A stretch of DNA of 64,000 bases from Cuneatibacter caecimuris. GTDB taxonomy: Bacteria; Bacillota; Clostridia; Lachnospirales; Lachnospiraceae. The DNA lies in NCBI RefSeq assembly GCF_004216775.1, contig NZ_SGXF01000001.1, positions 732,828 through 796,827 on the forward strand, read 5' to 3'. Below the pieces are notes generated by a model. It worked only from the letters and a program-made list of their open reading frames with translations, was not told the origin of the DNA and made no database searches. The translations under genes were made by a program, and so were the position numbers. The stretch's first letter is position 1; each line of letters starts with the position of its first letter. Below, piece by piece: positions 8,893 through 17,599 of this stretch.

Positions 8893-9516
8893 TCAGATCG
8901 TTCTAGCTTTCAGGTACTGCACGATCAGCTCTACCGCTCCCTCCGGATTCATCCTGCTGCTGTCAAAGGTCAAGTCATAATGATTCAGGTCTCCCCAGGA
9001 GCGGCCTGTATAATAGCTGTAATAATCGGATCTCTCCTTATCCACCCGGTTTACCGCTTTCTCCGCCTCCTGCCGCGTCATCTCGTAGCGCTCCATGATC
9101 CGCGCAATGCGGGTATCTTCCGGCGCATGTACATAGATACTCACTACATTTTCCATATCCTTCAGCAAATAATCCGCGCACCGGCCTACAATCACGCAGG
9201 ACTCCGCTTCCGCCAGACCGCGGATCACCTCTGACTGGAACAGAAACAGATTGTCATCCGCCAGAAGCCTTCCGCTGATGGTGGGTTTCTCCAGCCTGGG
9301 AGCCTGGGATTTTGCCACTTTATAGAGCAGCTTCTGTCCCGGGCGTTCGTCTGCCAGATGAAAATAACTTTCCTCAATACCGCTGGTATCCGAAACCAGT
9401 TTCAGGATTTCTTTGTCATAGAAATTGATTTCCAGCCTTTTCGCCAGCATCTGCCCGATCTCTCTGGCGCCGGAACCATATTGCCGCCCCAATGTGACCA
9501 CTATTTTCTTTTCCAT
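8893..9516 (-). CDS. Cytidylate kinase-like family protein
   Basis: A 207-residue P-loop protein: GRQYGSGAREIGQMLA is the Walker A, followed by FYDKEILKLVS and a LID-like region with Arg residues (RIMERYEMTRQEAEKAV). These proteins resemble CMP kinase but belong to a separate clostridial family (cytidylate_kin2), often of unproven substrate. The start overlaps the end of psd by 16 bp, implying translational coupling, which places it next to CDP-diacylglycerol-dependent lipid synthesis that releases CMP. Recycling CMP would make sense, but that is inference. Confidence 0.82.
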   Translation of the reverse strand: MEKKIVVTLGRQYGSGAREIGQMLAKRLEINFYDKEILKLVSDTSGIEESYFHLADERPGQKLLYKVAKSQAPRLEKPTISGRLLADDNLFLFQSEVIRGLAEAESCVIVGRCADYLLKDMENVVSIYVHAPEDTRIARIMERYEMTRQEAEKAVNRVDKERSDYYSYYTGRSWGDLNHYDLTFDSSRMNPEGAVELIVQYLKARTI

Positions 9517-10367
9517 CCGATCACCTCTCCCATCTTCACCACTGTTTCGTATCCTTTTGCCGTATCTTCCAGCAGCCTTTCCCGAAGCTGCACCCGGTCC
9601 TTTTCAAACAGCAGGATCACCGTGGAACCTCCGAACTCAAACCGTCCCTTTTCCTGGCCTCTTGCAATCCTGCCCTTACCCTGACGGTTGCAGATGCGGC
9701 CCACCATCAGCGCGCCCACTTCCATTTGAATTACATCGCCAAAATTTTCTGTATGGAGCATGGTATATTCCCGGCTGTTCTCCTTATAGATCGGATAAAC
9801 GTCATTCGCCACCGGGTTCACTGTATGGAGACGTCCGTGAATCACCCTGTTGCAGCTTTTGACGCCGGAATCCGGATAAGCATAGCGGTGGTAGTCATCT
9901 ACCGTCAGACGAAGGATTACCGCCAGGCCTCCTTCATACCTCTCTGCCAGTGTTCTGCTTTTTAAAAGCTCTTTTAAACTGTAACGCGTATGTTTGACGG
10001 AAAACAAGCTTCCGGCCCCGATTACAAACGCGCTCAGCTTGCCGTCGCAGGGGGAAGGCAGAGCCTCCGGGTCACCAGGAAACGGCCGCAGCTCCGGACG
10101 CACTCTGCGGGTGAAAAAGTCATTATAGGAAGCATAGTCTGTTTCTTCATACTGAGACATATCAATACGGTTTGCTCTGATAAAAGGACAGATCAGCACT
10201 TTGGACACAGGTGTATCCAAAAAACAGCCGCATACCCTGGAAACAGCCGGGCAGACAAGGGGCTTCAGCAGCGCTCTTCCCCACCAGCTCCCATAGAGCA
10301 CAGAAAGCAGCCGGTCCTGCTTATTATTCTCATCCACATATTTTCCCTCTGCGGTTACATATTTCAT
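9501..10367 (-). CDS. psd: Phosphatidylserine decarboxylase
   Basis: This enzyme decarboxylates phosphatidylserine to phosphatidylethanolamine using a pyruvoyl group made by self-cleavage. The cleavage site is FGGSTVILLF near the C-terminus (GGST in place of the LGST of E. coli; the Ser is present). The conserved HRYAYPDSG and HTVNPVANDVYP stretches are also present. Start at the ATG 10365-10367 has GGAGG upstream; the product is 288 residues. It is downstream of pssA, which makes its substrate, with a hairpin between the two. Confidence 0.92.
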   Translation of the reverse strand: MKYVTAEGKYVDENNKQDRLLSVLYGSWWGRALLKPLVCPAVSRVCGCFLDTPVSKVLICPFIRANRIDMSQYEETDYASYNDFFTRRVRPELRPFPGDPEALPSPCDGKLSAFVIGAGSLFSVKHTRYSLKELLKSRTLAERYEGGLAVILRLTVDDYHRYAYPDSGVKSCNRVIHGRLHTVNPVANDVYPIYKENSREYTMLHTENFGDVIQMEVGALMVGRICNRQGKGRIARGQEKGRFEFGGSTVILLFEKDRVQLRERLLEDTAKGYETVVKMGEVIGWKRK

Positions 10368-10455
10368 CGTTTCCTCCTTCATACAAATATGGCGGCCCAC
10401 CCTCGTTTATCACAACCAGAGCAGGTTCGCTTTAACTTTGTCTATGCACAAAAAA

Positions 10456-10528
10456 GCAGGCCTATGAAGCGCCGCAATGCCCGCCGGACCATCCATCGGC
10501 ATCACTCTCACGCCCTTCATACGCCTGC
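10456..10528 (-). terminator. Hairpin with T6 tail between pssA and psd
   Basis: On the minus strand GCAGGCGTATGAAG pairs with CTTCATAGGCCTGC (one mismatch) around a GC-rich inner region, followed by TTTTTTG. It lies right after the pssA stop and about 90 bp before psd, so it either separates the two units or works as a partial terminator that sets their ratio. Confidence 0.65.
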
Positions 10529-10532
10529 ATGC

Positions 10533-11147
10533 TCAAAATACAAATAATTTCAGCAAAATTGCAGCGGCCAGCACAAAAAACAGCACCATCACTTTATTTC
10601 CCGGCTTCGGCACTTTAATATCCGCAACGAACAGAACCGCGACCAGCAGAAGCACCCCTTCCAGAATATACACAAAAGCGTCGGGGAAATAGCCGCGCAG
10701 CAGATAGGCGGCCGGAAACAGGATTGCAATGGACGTCACCGGAAGGCCCTGATAATACTTGCGGACTTCATCCGTCTCCTGCTGTCTGCGTTCTTCCACC
10801 ACATTAAAGTAGCCGAGGCGGATCACCGCCGCCAGCACAAACAGTACCATCACCCCGGTCCCTACGATACCCCGCAAACCGAAGGCATAGCCCATAATCG
10901 CCGGGAACGCGCCGAAACAAATGAGATCGCACAATGAATCAATTTGGATTCCAAACCGTTTTTCATCCTCTGTACGGTTTTTCATGGCTCTGGCGATTTT
11001 TCCGTCAAACATATCGCAGCCGCCCGCAATGATCAGACAGGCCAGCGCAATTTTCGGATGGCCGCCCAGCGCCTGAGTCATACCGATTACGGCAGACGCC
11101 AGCCCAATGTAAGTCAATATTACTGAATGATTATAAAATCCAATCAT
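10533..11147 (-). CDS. pssA: CDP-diacylglycerol-serine O-phosphatidyltransferase
   Basis: A 204-residue integral membrane enzyme that makes phosphatidylserine from CDP-diacylglycerol and L-serine. The CDP-alcohol phosphotransferase signature DG-x2-AR-x8-G-x3-D-x3-D appears as DGKIARAMKNRTEDEKRFG then IQIDSLCD, preceded by GGCDMF. Several membrane helices follow. Its ATG overlaps the stop of the flippase-like gene (ATGA), and psd lies downstream, so the two steps to phosphatidylethanolamine are adjacent. Confidence 0.92.
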   Translation of the reverse strand: MIGFYNHSVILTYIGLASAVIGMTQALGGHPKIALACLIIAGGCDMFDGKIARAMKNRTEDEKRFGIQIDSLCDLICFGAFPAIMGYAFGLRGIVGTGVMVLFVLAAVIRLGYFNVVEERRQQETDEVRKYYQGLPVTSIAILFPAAYLLRGYFPDAFVYILEGVLLLVAVLFVADIKVPKPGNKVMVLFFVLAAAILLKLFVF

Positions 11148-12199
11148 GATTCTTTTTCCTCTCGTCCTATCGTACTCTGCCTGCGGCCCGCAGTAAGATG
11201 AGCGTATAGGCTGACCGCAGCGCTGATCAGCACCAGCGCATAATAATTAATTCCTCTGGAAAGCAGCATGGCCGGCAGCACCATGGCTGAGCCAAATACC
11301 GGCATGAATATGTGGAGAAACAGGCTCTCGCTGGCCCCGATTCCGCCGGGAAGCGGAAGCATATCCACATCAATAGATATCACTGACTGAAGCATTACTA
11401 TTTTCCACAGCGGCGTCCCCGAAAATCCAAAGGACTTGTATACCAGCCAGGTCACCAAAAACAGGCATATCCTCTGAAATACAGTAATCATAAACGCCGT
11501 TGCCAGCACACTTTTATGCCGTTCCAACGCCTGCGCGGTGGCGTGATATTTATCCATAGACGCAGCCAGACGGCGGCGGCGTTCTTCTTTTTCTTTTATA
11601 ATATGAATCCGCTCCAGCAGGCGCAGAATGCCCATTGCCAGCCTTTTTGCAAAGCTGGGAGCGAATACAAGTATAAGCATACCAGAAATAAACAAAATAT
11701 TCAATCCCAAACCGAGGTACAGGAAAAATTTCGTATCAGAGAGATATGTTTCCATCAGCCCGGGCAAAAAAGCCAGAATCAGCAGGCCGAACACCACCAG
11801 CACCAGCTTGTAAAGTATGGTGATGACCATCAATACCAGCGTGGAAACAGAGACAGGAATCCCGTCTTTTTTCATGTAGTAAACCTGCATAGGCTGTCCG
11901 CCGGAAGCCGACGGCGTCACGCAGCTGTAAAAAAATCCGACAAAAGAATATTTCACGCATTGTCCCAGCTTCGGCCTGATTCCCTCCAGCTTGCCCATCA
12001 TATAATGGATGATAACGGATTCACTGCATACGAACACAATCACCAGCAGCAGGCCTGCGATCAGCCACCCAGGCTGCGCCTGCTGCAGGCTCGCCCAGAT
12101 TCCGGACAGTTCCTGATCCTTCAGCAACAGATAAAATGTCAGCCCGAATACGCCCGCCAAAAACAGGATGTTCAAAGCCGCCTTTTTCCGATTTTTCAA
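11144..12199 (-). CDS. Flippase-like membrane protein (LPG synthase TM / UPF0104 family)
   Basis: A 351-residue polytopic protein with about eight hydrophobic helices. It carries the family signatures SFVGFFYSCVTPSASGGQPM around residue 90 and LPLPGGIGASESLF near 290, as in the YbhN / lysylphosphatidylglycerol-synthase membrane domain. Members move or modify lipids or lipid-linked precursors; no catalytic synthase domain is attached here. The start appears to be TTG (12197-12199) with GGAGG five bases upstream. It lies between PAP2 and pssA genes in one operon, suggesting a membrane-lipid role. Confidence 0.82.
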   Translation of the reverse strand: MKNRKKAALNILFLAGVFGLTFYLLLKDQELSGIWASLQQAQPGWLIAGLLLVIVFVCSESVIIHYMMGKLEGIRPKLGQCVKYSFVGFFYSCVTPSASGGQPMQVYYMKKDGIPVSVSTLVLMVITILYKLVLVVFGLLILAFLPGLMETYLSDTKFFLYLGLGLNILFISGMLILVFAPSFAKRLAMGILRLLERIHIIKEKEERRRRLAASMDKYHATAQALERHKSVLATAFMITVFQRICLFLVTWLVYKSFGFSGTPLWKIVMLQSVISIDVDMLPLPGGIGASESLFLHIFMPVFGSAMVLPAMLLSRGINYYALVLISAAVSLYAHLTAGRRQSTIGREEKES

Positions 12200-12216
12200 G
12201 ATTTCCTCCAGTCACT

Positions 12217-12912
12217 CTATTCCAAACCCGCATATTTCAGCCGGTTATTCATTCTGGTGAAAAACTGCTGCACCCATACCCGCAGCTGTACTCTGGCTGC
12301 CAGCCACCAGGCTCCTTCCGCCAGCAGCAGCCCTCCTGCCACATCCACAATATAATGCTGTTTCGTAAACTGCGTGGAAGCACAGACAGCCAGTGCAAAT
12401 ACCAGGCTGAATATCCGGTAAGCCGCCGGAACACGTTTATTGCCCCTGATGCCGATCCAGCAGAACCAGCTCACAAGACAATGGATGGAGGGAAACAAAT
12501 TGGCCGGAGCATCAATGGTATAGAGCATACGCATCAAATCGCTGGCAAAGTCCGTTCCTGTCACCGCCGGACGCACATTGGTGGTGGGCAGCACCAAAAA
12601 GAAAATCAGGCACACCGTTTTGGACATCAGTTCAGCCGTCACAAAACGGAAAAACTGTTCCCGGTCCGAAACCCGGGCGACCAGAACATAATTAGCAGCC
12701 CAGAATGCATAGCATATAAAATAAATATAGATCCACCAGGGAACAAAAGGAACCGCCCGGTCCACTCCCATGGTGAGGTCATAATGGGTCCAGTTTTTCG
12801 TAATCATCATGGCCCCTTCATAGACCAGACAGTTGTATGTGAAACAGAAAATCAGCGGAACCAGCGCATATCCAGGCATCACCTTTTCCACCAGCTTCCA
12901 CAGCTTTTTCAT
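12217..12912 (-). CDS. PAP2-family membrane phosphatase
   Basis: A multi-helix membrane protein of the phosphatidic acid phosphatase / inositolphosphotransferase superfamily. The phosphatase motifs are visible as VRPAVTG, LFPSIHCLVSW (PSxH) and KQHYIVDVAGG (HxxxD), the two His and the Asp forming the catalytic set. I prefer the ATG at 12910-12912 because GAGAGG is nine bases upstream, whereas it directly abuts the ATG three codons earlier. It is the first gene of the operon with the flippase-like protein and pssA. The likely substrate is a lipid phosphate or pyrophosphate. Confidence 0.82.
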   Translation of the reverse strand: MKKLWKLVEKVMPGYALVPLIFCFTYNCLVYEGAMMITKNWTHYDLTMGVDRAVPFVPWWIYIYFICYAFWAANYVLVARVSDREQFFRFVTAELMSKTVCLIFFLVLPTTNVRPAVTGTDFASDLMRMLYTIDAPANLFPSIHCLVSWFCWIGIRGNKRVPAAYRIFSLVFALAVCASTQFTKQHYIVDVAGGLLLAEGAWWLAARVQLRVWVQQFFTRMNNRLKYAGLE

Positions 12913-12965
12913 CTTGTTCATCCTCTCTGTATTCCATCTTAGGTCTGCTCAACAAACCTTTGTTT

Positions 12966-12994
12966 ATAATACATTGTTTTTACATTTATGTCAA
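12966..12994 (-). promoter_or_regulatory. Sigma-A promoter of the PAP2-flippase-pssA operon
   Basis: TTGACA at 12989-12994 and TATTAT at 12966-12971 (minus strand) are separated by 17 bp, near consensus, about 50 bp upstream of the PAP2 start. The remaining DNA between 12922 and 13066 shows nothing else. Confidence 0.75.
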
Positions 12995-13066
12995 ATGAAT
13001 AGTTTCTGACATTTTTTATGTATTGTAAACAAAATGAAATACAGAGCCCGCTCGCCGGACTGCAGC

Positions 13067-14362
13067 TCACCCTCCCGCTTCCGCCCAGATATCCTCAGTC
13101 ACCGGATCCAGATAAAACGCCACATACGCGCCTGTATCCTCCTCTGCGCAGATCACTTTCCATATTGGCCTCCACCGGTATATTTCATCGGTCACCTCAT
13201 CTCCCAGATGTCCGGTGGAAATCACTTCCTGCTGATAGATAAATTCAATATGCAGAACCTGGTAATGTGTTTTCGTACCGCGTTCCAGCCTTTTGGAAAG
13301 CTGCGTCAAAAGGTAATCCAGAGAAAGGCCTTCCGTCATAGGTCCGTCCTCCCGCCGGGTATCGCACACCCGGTCACAGCCCGTAGTCATATCCAATTTT
13401 CCTTTTTCCACCATGGTAGCGCTTCCGCCGCCCAGCAGGCGGTCCTCCGGGTAGTCAAATTTCTCAATATTTTTTAAGGAATCATATAAATTATAAACAC
13501 TGTCCAGCGGTATCCCGTCATATACTTCCGTGACCTGAAAACAATATTCATACAGGCCGTCTTTCAGCTTCCGGGGATACAGCTCTGTTACAGCCAGATG
13601 CACCGCTGGGTTCGGGTCCGGATAATAGTAATTGCCGTCCACATTGATCTGTTCTTCAAATGTATCGACAGCCTCCTGAAGTGACACCTCTCCATCCCAA
13701 AGCGGATAGCTCACGTCTGGCAGCTCCTGTACGCCCCGTAAATCATAAAATTTCCCTTCACTCCTGCTGATCTCCAGATCCGGCTCACTTTCCCCGCCGC
13801 TTATAGATTGTATGTATGCTTCAACCTCTTCTTCCATCAGAGAATAAGCGGTCCCTTTGCCTGTCCAGGTGCCGGACTTTGTCCGGACCGCGCGCATAGG
13901 CCTGCCATATTCTTTCTCACCAGGGTACTGTATTTCAAAACATTCCTCATATTCCGAATCTCCGGCTTCCACCTCTTCCTCAATATCTGACAGGTAAACG
14001 CGCTTCCCCCAGGTACCGCAGATCTTAACCCGGTCTCTGCGTATCTCGTCCTGGAATTTCCCAAACATCTCCAGAGACTCTTCTACAAACGTTTTCAGGT
14101 TTTCAGCACATTTTCTGGTAACCCGCACCTGATACACTGCATCTGTCTCTTTCATCCTGATTTTGACATTGCCTTCTAAATATTTGTATTTTCCCTTTGC
14201 CAGTTTATTCTCAATTTCCGGAAATTCACTGCGCACATCCCTCCAGGGCCTCAGGCTGTCATCAAAAGACCTGCCGGAATATCTGTACGCAAAGGCTGCG
14301 CAGCTAAAAATCCCCAAAGCCGCCGCGAGATACCAGAACTTCTTCACCCTATTTTTATTCAT
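13067..14362 (-). CDS. Hypothetical exported protein
   Basis: A 431-residue protein starting MNKNRVKKFWYLAAALGIF, a signal anchor, so it is probably attached to the outer face of the membrane. The rest is soluble and rich in charged residues, with repeated Tyr and Trp (for example VDGNYYYPDPNPAVHL and EIYRWRPIWKV). I know no family for it. The start at 14360-14362 has GGGGAAAGGGA upstream; a TTG six codons earlier is less likely. It stands alone on the minus strand between the PAP2 operon and the thiamine transporter. Confidence 0.75.
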   Translation of the reverse strand: MNKNRVKKFWYLAAALGIFSCAAFAYRYSGRSFDDSLRPWRDVRSEFPEIENKLAKGKYKYLEGNVKIRMKETDAVYQVRVTRKCAENLKTFVEESLEMFGKFQDEIRRDRVKICGTWGKRVYLSDIEEEVEAGDSEYEECFEIQYPGEKEYGRPMRAVRTKSGTWTGKGTAYSLMEEEVEAYIQSISGGESEPDLEISRSEGKFYDLRGVQELPDVSYPLWDGEVSLQEAVDTFEEQINVDGNYYYPDPNPAVHLAVTELYPRKLKDGLYEYCFQVTEVYDGIPLDSVYNLYDSLKNIEKFDYPEDRLLGGGSATMVEKGKLDMTTGCDRVCDTRREDGPMTEGLSLDYLLTQLSKRLERGTKTHYQVLHIEFIYQQEVISTGHLGDEVTDEIYRWRPIWKVICAEEDTGAYVAFYLDPVTEDIWAEAGG

Positions 14363-14512
14363 TCCCTTTCCCCCTGTCAATAAAATTCTAAAACCCTAAT
14401 TGTACATAAGCTCTGAAACCGGAAATTTTGAATGGATATATTAGTATTATACTGAAAAATAATGAGATAGAAAAGATGATTTTCAAGAAATGATCATTCT
14501 GCTCCGGCAGAC

Positions 14513-14534
14513 TGAAAAGAGCCAGTCTGCCGGA
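14513..14534 (-). terminator. 12-bp perfect hairpin after the thiamine transporter operon
   Basis: TCCGGCAGACTG pairs perfectly with CAGTCTGCCGGA around an eight-base loop, 11 bp beyond the ATPase stop. There is no U-tract on the minus strand, so it may be a 3' stabiliser or a factor-assisted terminator rather than a classical intrinsic one. Confidence 0.55.
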
Positions 14535-14545
14535 CAGGGCAGTCC

Positions 14546-15292
14546 TTATGGCCGCTGCCCCAGAGCCTCAATAATCCTGCGCTTGTAATCCAGAAATTCT
14601 TCCGTGAGATTAAAGTCCCGGGTGCGGGGACGTTTTTCGCTGATCACAATTTCCTCCGTGATTTTTCCGGGAGCTCCGGTGAGCAGGCAGATCCGGTCTG
14701 ACAGCAGGATGGCCTCGTCAATATCATGGGTGATAAAGAGAGTGGACATCTTCAGTTTTCCCATCATGTCCAGGTACCAGCGGTGGATCGCGCTCTTTGT
14801 GATGGTATCCAGCGCGGAAAACGGTTCATCCAGCAGCGCTACATCGCTGGAAAACAGGTAGGTGCGCAGCAGCGCCGCCCGCTGCCTCATGCCTCCTGAC
14901 AGCTGGCTGGGATACTTCCGTTCCGTCCCCTCCAGGCCGAAAGCTCCGAACTGTTCTCTGGCCCGTTCCCTCGCCTCCTGTTTTTTCATCCCGCGGATCA
15001 GCAGCGGGATGGCCACATTATCTTCAATCGTGCGGTACGGAAGGAGAAGGTCCTTCTGCAGCATATAGCTCACATGGCCTGTCTGGCCCGTAATCTCCTG
15101 TTCATCCAGAAGCACCCGCCCAGAATCCGGAGCGGATACGCCTGCAATCACATTGAAAAGCGTGGTTTTTCCTCCCCCTGACAAGCCCAGCAGGGACACC
15201 AGTTCCCCCTGATGCAGTTCCAGGCTGATATCTTCAATAATTTTCCGTCCGTCAAAGGACTTTGTTACATGTTCCGTTCTAAGTTTTGCCAT
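14546..15292 (-). CDS. thiZ: ABC transporter ATP-binding protein, thiamine-precursor uptake (ThiZ-like)
   Basis: The 248-residue ATPase of a nitrate/taurine-type importer. Walker A is LGLSGGGKTTLFN (an unusual GGGKT), the Q-loop is in SYMLQKDLLLPYR, the signature is QLSGGMRQRAALLRT and Walker B is VALLDEPFSALD. It powers uptake by the permease and binding protein encoded just upstream (9-bp gap). The operon is preceded by a TPP riboswitch, which points to thiamine precursor (hydroxymethylpyrimidine-type) import. The ThiXYZ assignment rests on that context and on the binding protein family. Confidence 0.88.
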   Translation of the reverse strand: MAKLRTEHVTKSFDGRKIIEDISLELHQGELVSLLGLSGGGKTTLFNVIAGVSAPDSGRVLLDEQEITGQTGHVSYMLQKDLLLPYRTIEDNVAIPLLIRGMKKQEARERAREQFGAFGLEGTERKYPSQLSGGMRQRAALLRTYLFSSDVALLDEPFSALDTITKSAIHRWYLDMMGKLKMSTLFITHDIDEAILLSDRICLLTGAPGKITEEIVISEKRPRTRDFNLTEEFLDYKRRIIEALGQRP

Positions 15293-15301
15293 GTTTTTTC
15301 C

Positions 15302-16336
15302 TTATTTTGCCAGATAATCATTGGAAAAGCCGAAATTCTCCGGGATTTCTACCGATATCAGCTGGTTTTCCCACAGCCACTGGTAAAACCCGTTCCAACG
15401 GGCCGGATCGATGTATCCCCATTGTTCCGTATCCGCCATATACTGATCCGCCAGCCATTTCTGGCTCTCCGACACCAGCTCTTTATCCAGAGAAGGATCT
15501 GCGGTACAGAGAATTTTCGCTGCTTCCTCCGGATCTTTTACCGCATCTTCATATCCTCTGGCCGTAGCAGCCAGAAACGCTTTGGCAGCTTCCGGCCGCT
15601 CTGCCAAAAAGTCATTGTTAGCGATCAGGACAGGAGTATAATAGTCAAAAGTTTTGTTATAATCCACGAAGTTAAAGAAATCAGTTTCCACTCCCCGCAG
15701 CTTCGCGGAAATGCCGCCCCATCCGTAAAAAACCCAGATCGCATCTGTCTGGTTCATTTCCAGTGCGGCGGCTTCATCTGTAATGTTGTTTGGGATCAGA
15801 TTCACTTTGCCATAATCCCCGCCGTCCCCGTTCACCACGTTTTCAATCATTGCCTGTTCCACAGGGTTGTCCCAGGTTGCGTAAGTCTTTCCGGCCAGGC
15901 CTCCGGGATGGTCTATGCCCTCGCCCTTTCTGGAAATAATCCCTGATGTATTGTGCTGAATCAGCGCTGCCACAGCAGTGACAGGCAGGGGCTGCTCCAT
16001 GGCGAACGCCGGAGCGATGGTGTCCTGCGCGTTAATGCCAAACTCCGCCTTTCCTGCTGCCACCAGGGCTGAAGCGCCATCTTCCGGCGGCTGCATAATT
16101 TCCACTTCCAGTCCGGCTTCCTTATAATAGCCCTTTTCCAGAGCTACATACATGCCAGTGTGGTTTGTGTTTGGGGTCCAGTCCAGCACCACTGTAATTT
16201 TTTCCCCGTCCCCTGCCGCCGTTCCTTTTCCTCCGTCGTTCTTTCCCCCATCTCCGTCAGGGGTGTTGCCGCAGGCCGCCAGGCTCAGGGCCAGACACCC
16301 TGCAAGAATCCCTGCTAAAAATTTCCTGTTTTTCAT
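15302..16336 (-). CDS. thiY: ABC transporter substrate-binding lipoprotein (ThiY / NMT1-like)
   Basis: A 344-residue lipoprotein: signal with lipobox LSLAAC (Cys 22), then a Gly/Asp/Lys-rich linker and an NMT1/THI5-like domain starting VVLDWTPNTNHTGMYVALE. That opening is typical of proteins binding formylaminopyrimidine or HMP-like thiamine precursors. It sits 7 bp after the permease and 9 bp before the ATPase. The TPP riboswitch upstream of the operon agrees with the role. The exact ligand (HMP, FAMP or thiamine) is not decided by sequence. Confidence 0.88.
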   Translation of the reverse strand: MKNRKFLAGILAGCLALSLAACGNTPDGDGGKNDGGKGTAAGDGEKITVVLDWTPNTNHTGMYVALEKGYYKEAGLEVEIMQPPEDGASALVAAGKAEFGINAQDTIAPAFAMEQPLPVTAVAALIQHNTSGIISRKGEGIDHPGGLAGKTYATWDNPVEQAMIENVVNGDGGDYGKVNLIPNNITDEAAALEMNQTDAIWVFYGWGGISAKLRGVETDFFNFVDYNKTFDYYTPVLIANNDFLAERPEAAKAFLAATARGYEDAVKDPEEAAKILCTADPSLDKELVSESQKWLADQYMADTEQWGYIDPARWNGFYQWLWENQLISVEIPENFGFSNDYLAK

Positions 16337-16343
16337 TTTTTCC

Positions 16344-17108
16344 TCACTCTCTGGTTTCCCAGGGCATACAGCGCCGTCTCAGCAGCTCCACGCCCTTCAT
16401 CAGCAGCAGACTGATGACTGAAATTAATACTATAATTGCAAACATCTTATCATACGCATAAGACTTCCGCACTCTTGTCATATACACGCCCAGCCCGGAA
16501 TTGCCCCCCAGCCATTCTGCAATCACCGCTCCCACAATGGAATAGGAGGCGCAAATCTTCAGGGATGCAAAAAACTGTCCCATTGCCCCTGGAAATTTGA
16601 TATAGCGGAATATCTGCTTTCTTTTAGCGCCCATGGAAGACAGCAGCCGCACTGCGTCCTGATCCGCCGAACGGAAACCATCCAGCAGGCCGATGGCCAT
16701 GGGAAAAAAGGTTACGATCACGATTGCCGTCACCTTTGGCGCAATACCGTAACCCATCCAGATCACCAGCACCGGAGCAATGGCTACAGTGGGAATCGTC
16801 TGGGTCAAAATCAGCAGCGGATAAAAAGCCTTATATACCGACGGAAAGCGATCCATAAGTACAGCTGCAGCCACGCCTACCGTCACCCCCAGGGACAGTC
16901 CAAGAAACGCTTCCAGCAGCGTAATCCCTGAGTGCTGCATAAGTGCAGGAAAATCTGTAACCAGAGCTTTTATGATATCCGCAGGAGACGGCAGCATGAA
17001 CTTGGGAATCCATCCCATGCTGCAGCAGAACTGCCATACAATTACAATGCCCAGAATGCCGGACGCTGAAGTCAGTTTACTGGTGATGCTTTGTAACTTT
17101 CTTTTCAA
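16344..17108 (-). CDS. thiX: ABC transporter permease (ThiX-like)
   Basis: A 254-residue permease with about six helices and the BPD-type coupling segment (SSMGAKRKQIFRYIKFPGAM near residue 165) and GAVIAEWLGGNSGLG. It forms the membrane channel for the binding protein and ATPase downstream. The start appears to be TTG at 17106-17108, lying inside the end of the thiamine-binding protein gene (32-bp overlap), with GGAG upstream; overlap suggests coupled translation. A shorter start is possible. Confidence 0.87.
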   Translation of the reverse strand: MKRKLQSITSKLTSASGILGIVIVWQFCCSMGWIPKFMLPSPADIIKALVTDFPALMQHSGITLLEAFLGLSLGVTVGVAAAVLMDRFPSVYKAFYPLLILTQTIPTVAIAPVLVIWMGYGIAPKVTAIVIVTFFPMAIGLLDGFRSADQDAVRLLSSMGAKRKQIFRYIKFPGAMGQFFASLKICASYSIVGAVIAEWLGGNSGLGVYMTRVRKSYAYDKMFAIIVLISVISLLLMKGVELLRRRCMPWETRE

Positions 17109-17373
17109 TGGTCAGCACATCTCCTTCTGGCCTGTAAGTGATCTTCACATAAGAAGAAACTGACGGCGCCCCAGCCTGAACCGCAATTTTCTGGCAATTT
17201 TTCACAATTTCCATCAGTTCGTCGTAATCTCCCTCAATCGAAGTCTCACATGGGCCCACATAATAGTTCAGTCCGGTGCTCTTGATATAATCAATCACCT
17301 CATCCACTACACGGATCACCTCGTCGTCGCCGCTCACCTTGGGCAGCACCTGAATTGCAACACTTGCGTTCAT
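17077..17373 (-). CDS. Thiamine-binding protein, MTH1187/YkoF-like family
   Basis: A 98-residue ferredoxin-fold protein of the MTH1187 (UPF0045) family, with IQVLPKV at the start, YYVGPCETSIEGDYDELMEI in the middle and VKITYRPEGD near the end. Members bind thiamine or related pyrimidines in solution and often sit with ThiXYZ-type importers. It is the first gene behind the TPP riboswitch, and its end overlaps the permease start. Its job here may be to hold or sense incoming precursor; that is inference. Confidence 0.85.
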   Translation of the reverse strand: MNASVAIQVLPKVSGDDEVIRVVDEVIDYIKSTGLNYYVGPCETSIEGDYDELMEIVKNCQKIAVQAGAPSVSSYVKITYRPEGDVLTIEKKVTKHHQ

Positions 17374-17433
17374 ACTTTTTCCTCTCTTTCTCTTTTTTGA
17401 GGGTATCAGCCATTACTTCTTTACCGCCGGAGC

Positions 17434-17470
17434 AAAAAAATCCCCCTTGTCCTATACCAGACAAAGAGGC
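17434..17470 (-). terminator. Riboswitch-controlled terminator
   Basis: On the minus strand CCTCTTTGTC pairs with GACAAGGGGG (three G-U or shifted pairs) and is followed by ATTTTTTT. It lies between the TPP aptamer and the first gene, as expected for a ligand-dependent transcription-terminating expression platform. Confidence 0.75.
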
Positions 17471-17489
17471 CTTGTTCCCGCTTCCGCGC

Positions 17490-17590
17490 GTTTATGCTTC
17501 CTACGCTGGCATTACCCAGATCAGGTTAAGGGTCAAAGACATTCTGGTGGTCTTAATCTCAGCCGGACTCATCCGGCACCCCTGATTTGA
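17490..17590 (-). ncRNA. TPP riboswitch (THI element)
   Basis: The minus strand shows the conserved THI-box blocks in order: CAGGGGTGCC, CCGGCTGAGA, GACCCTTAACCTGATCTGGG and TAATGCCAGCGTAGG. These are the pyrimidine-sensing (CTGAGA) and pyrophosphate-sensing (ACCTGATCTGG...GCGTAGG) helices. It starts a few bases after a promoter and precedes a terminator and four thiamine-transport genes. High TPP is expected to stop transcription. Confidence 0.95.
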
Positions 17591-17599
17591 TTCGTAATC

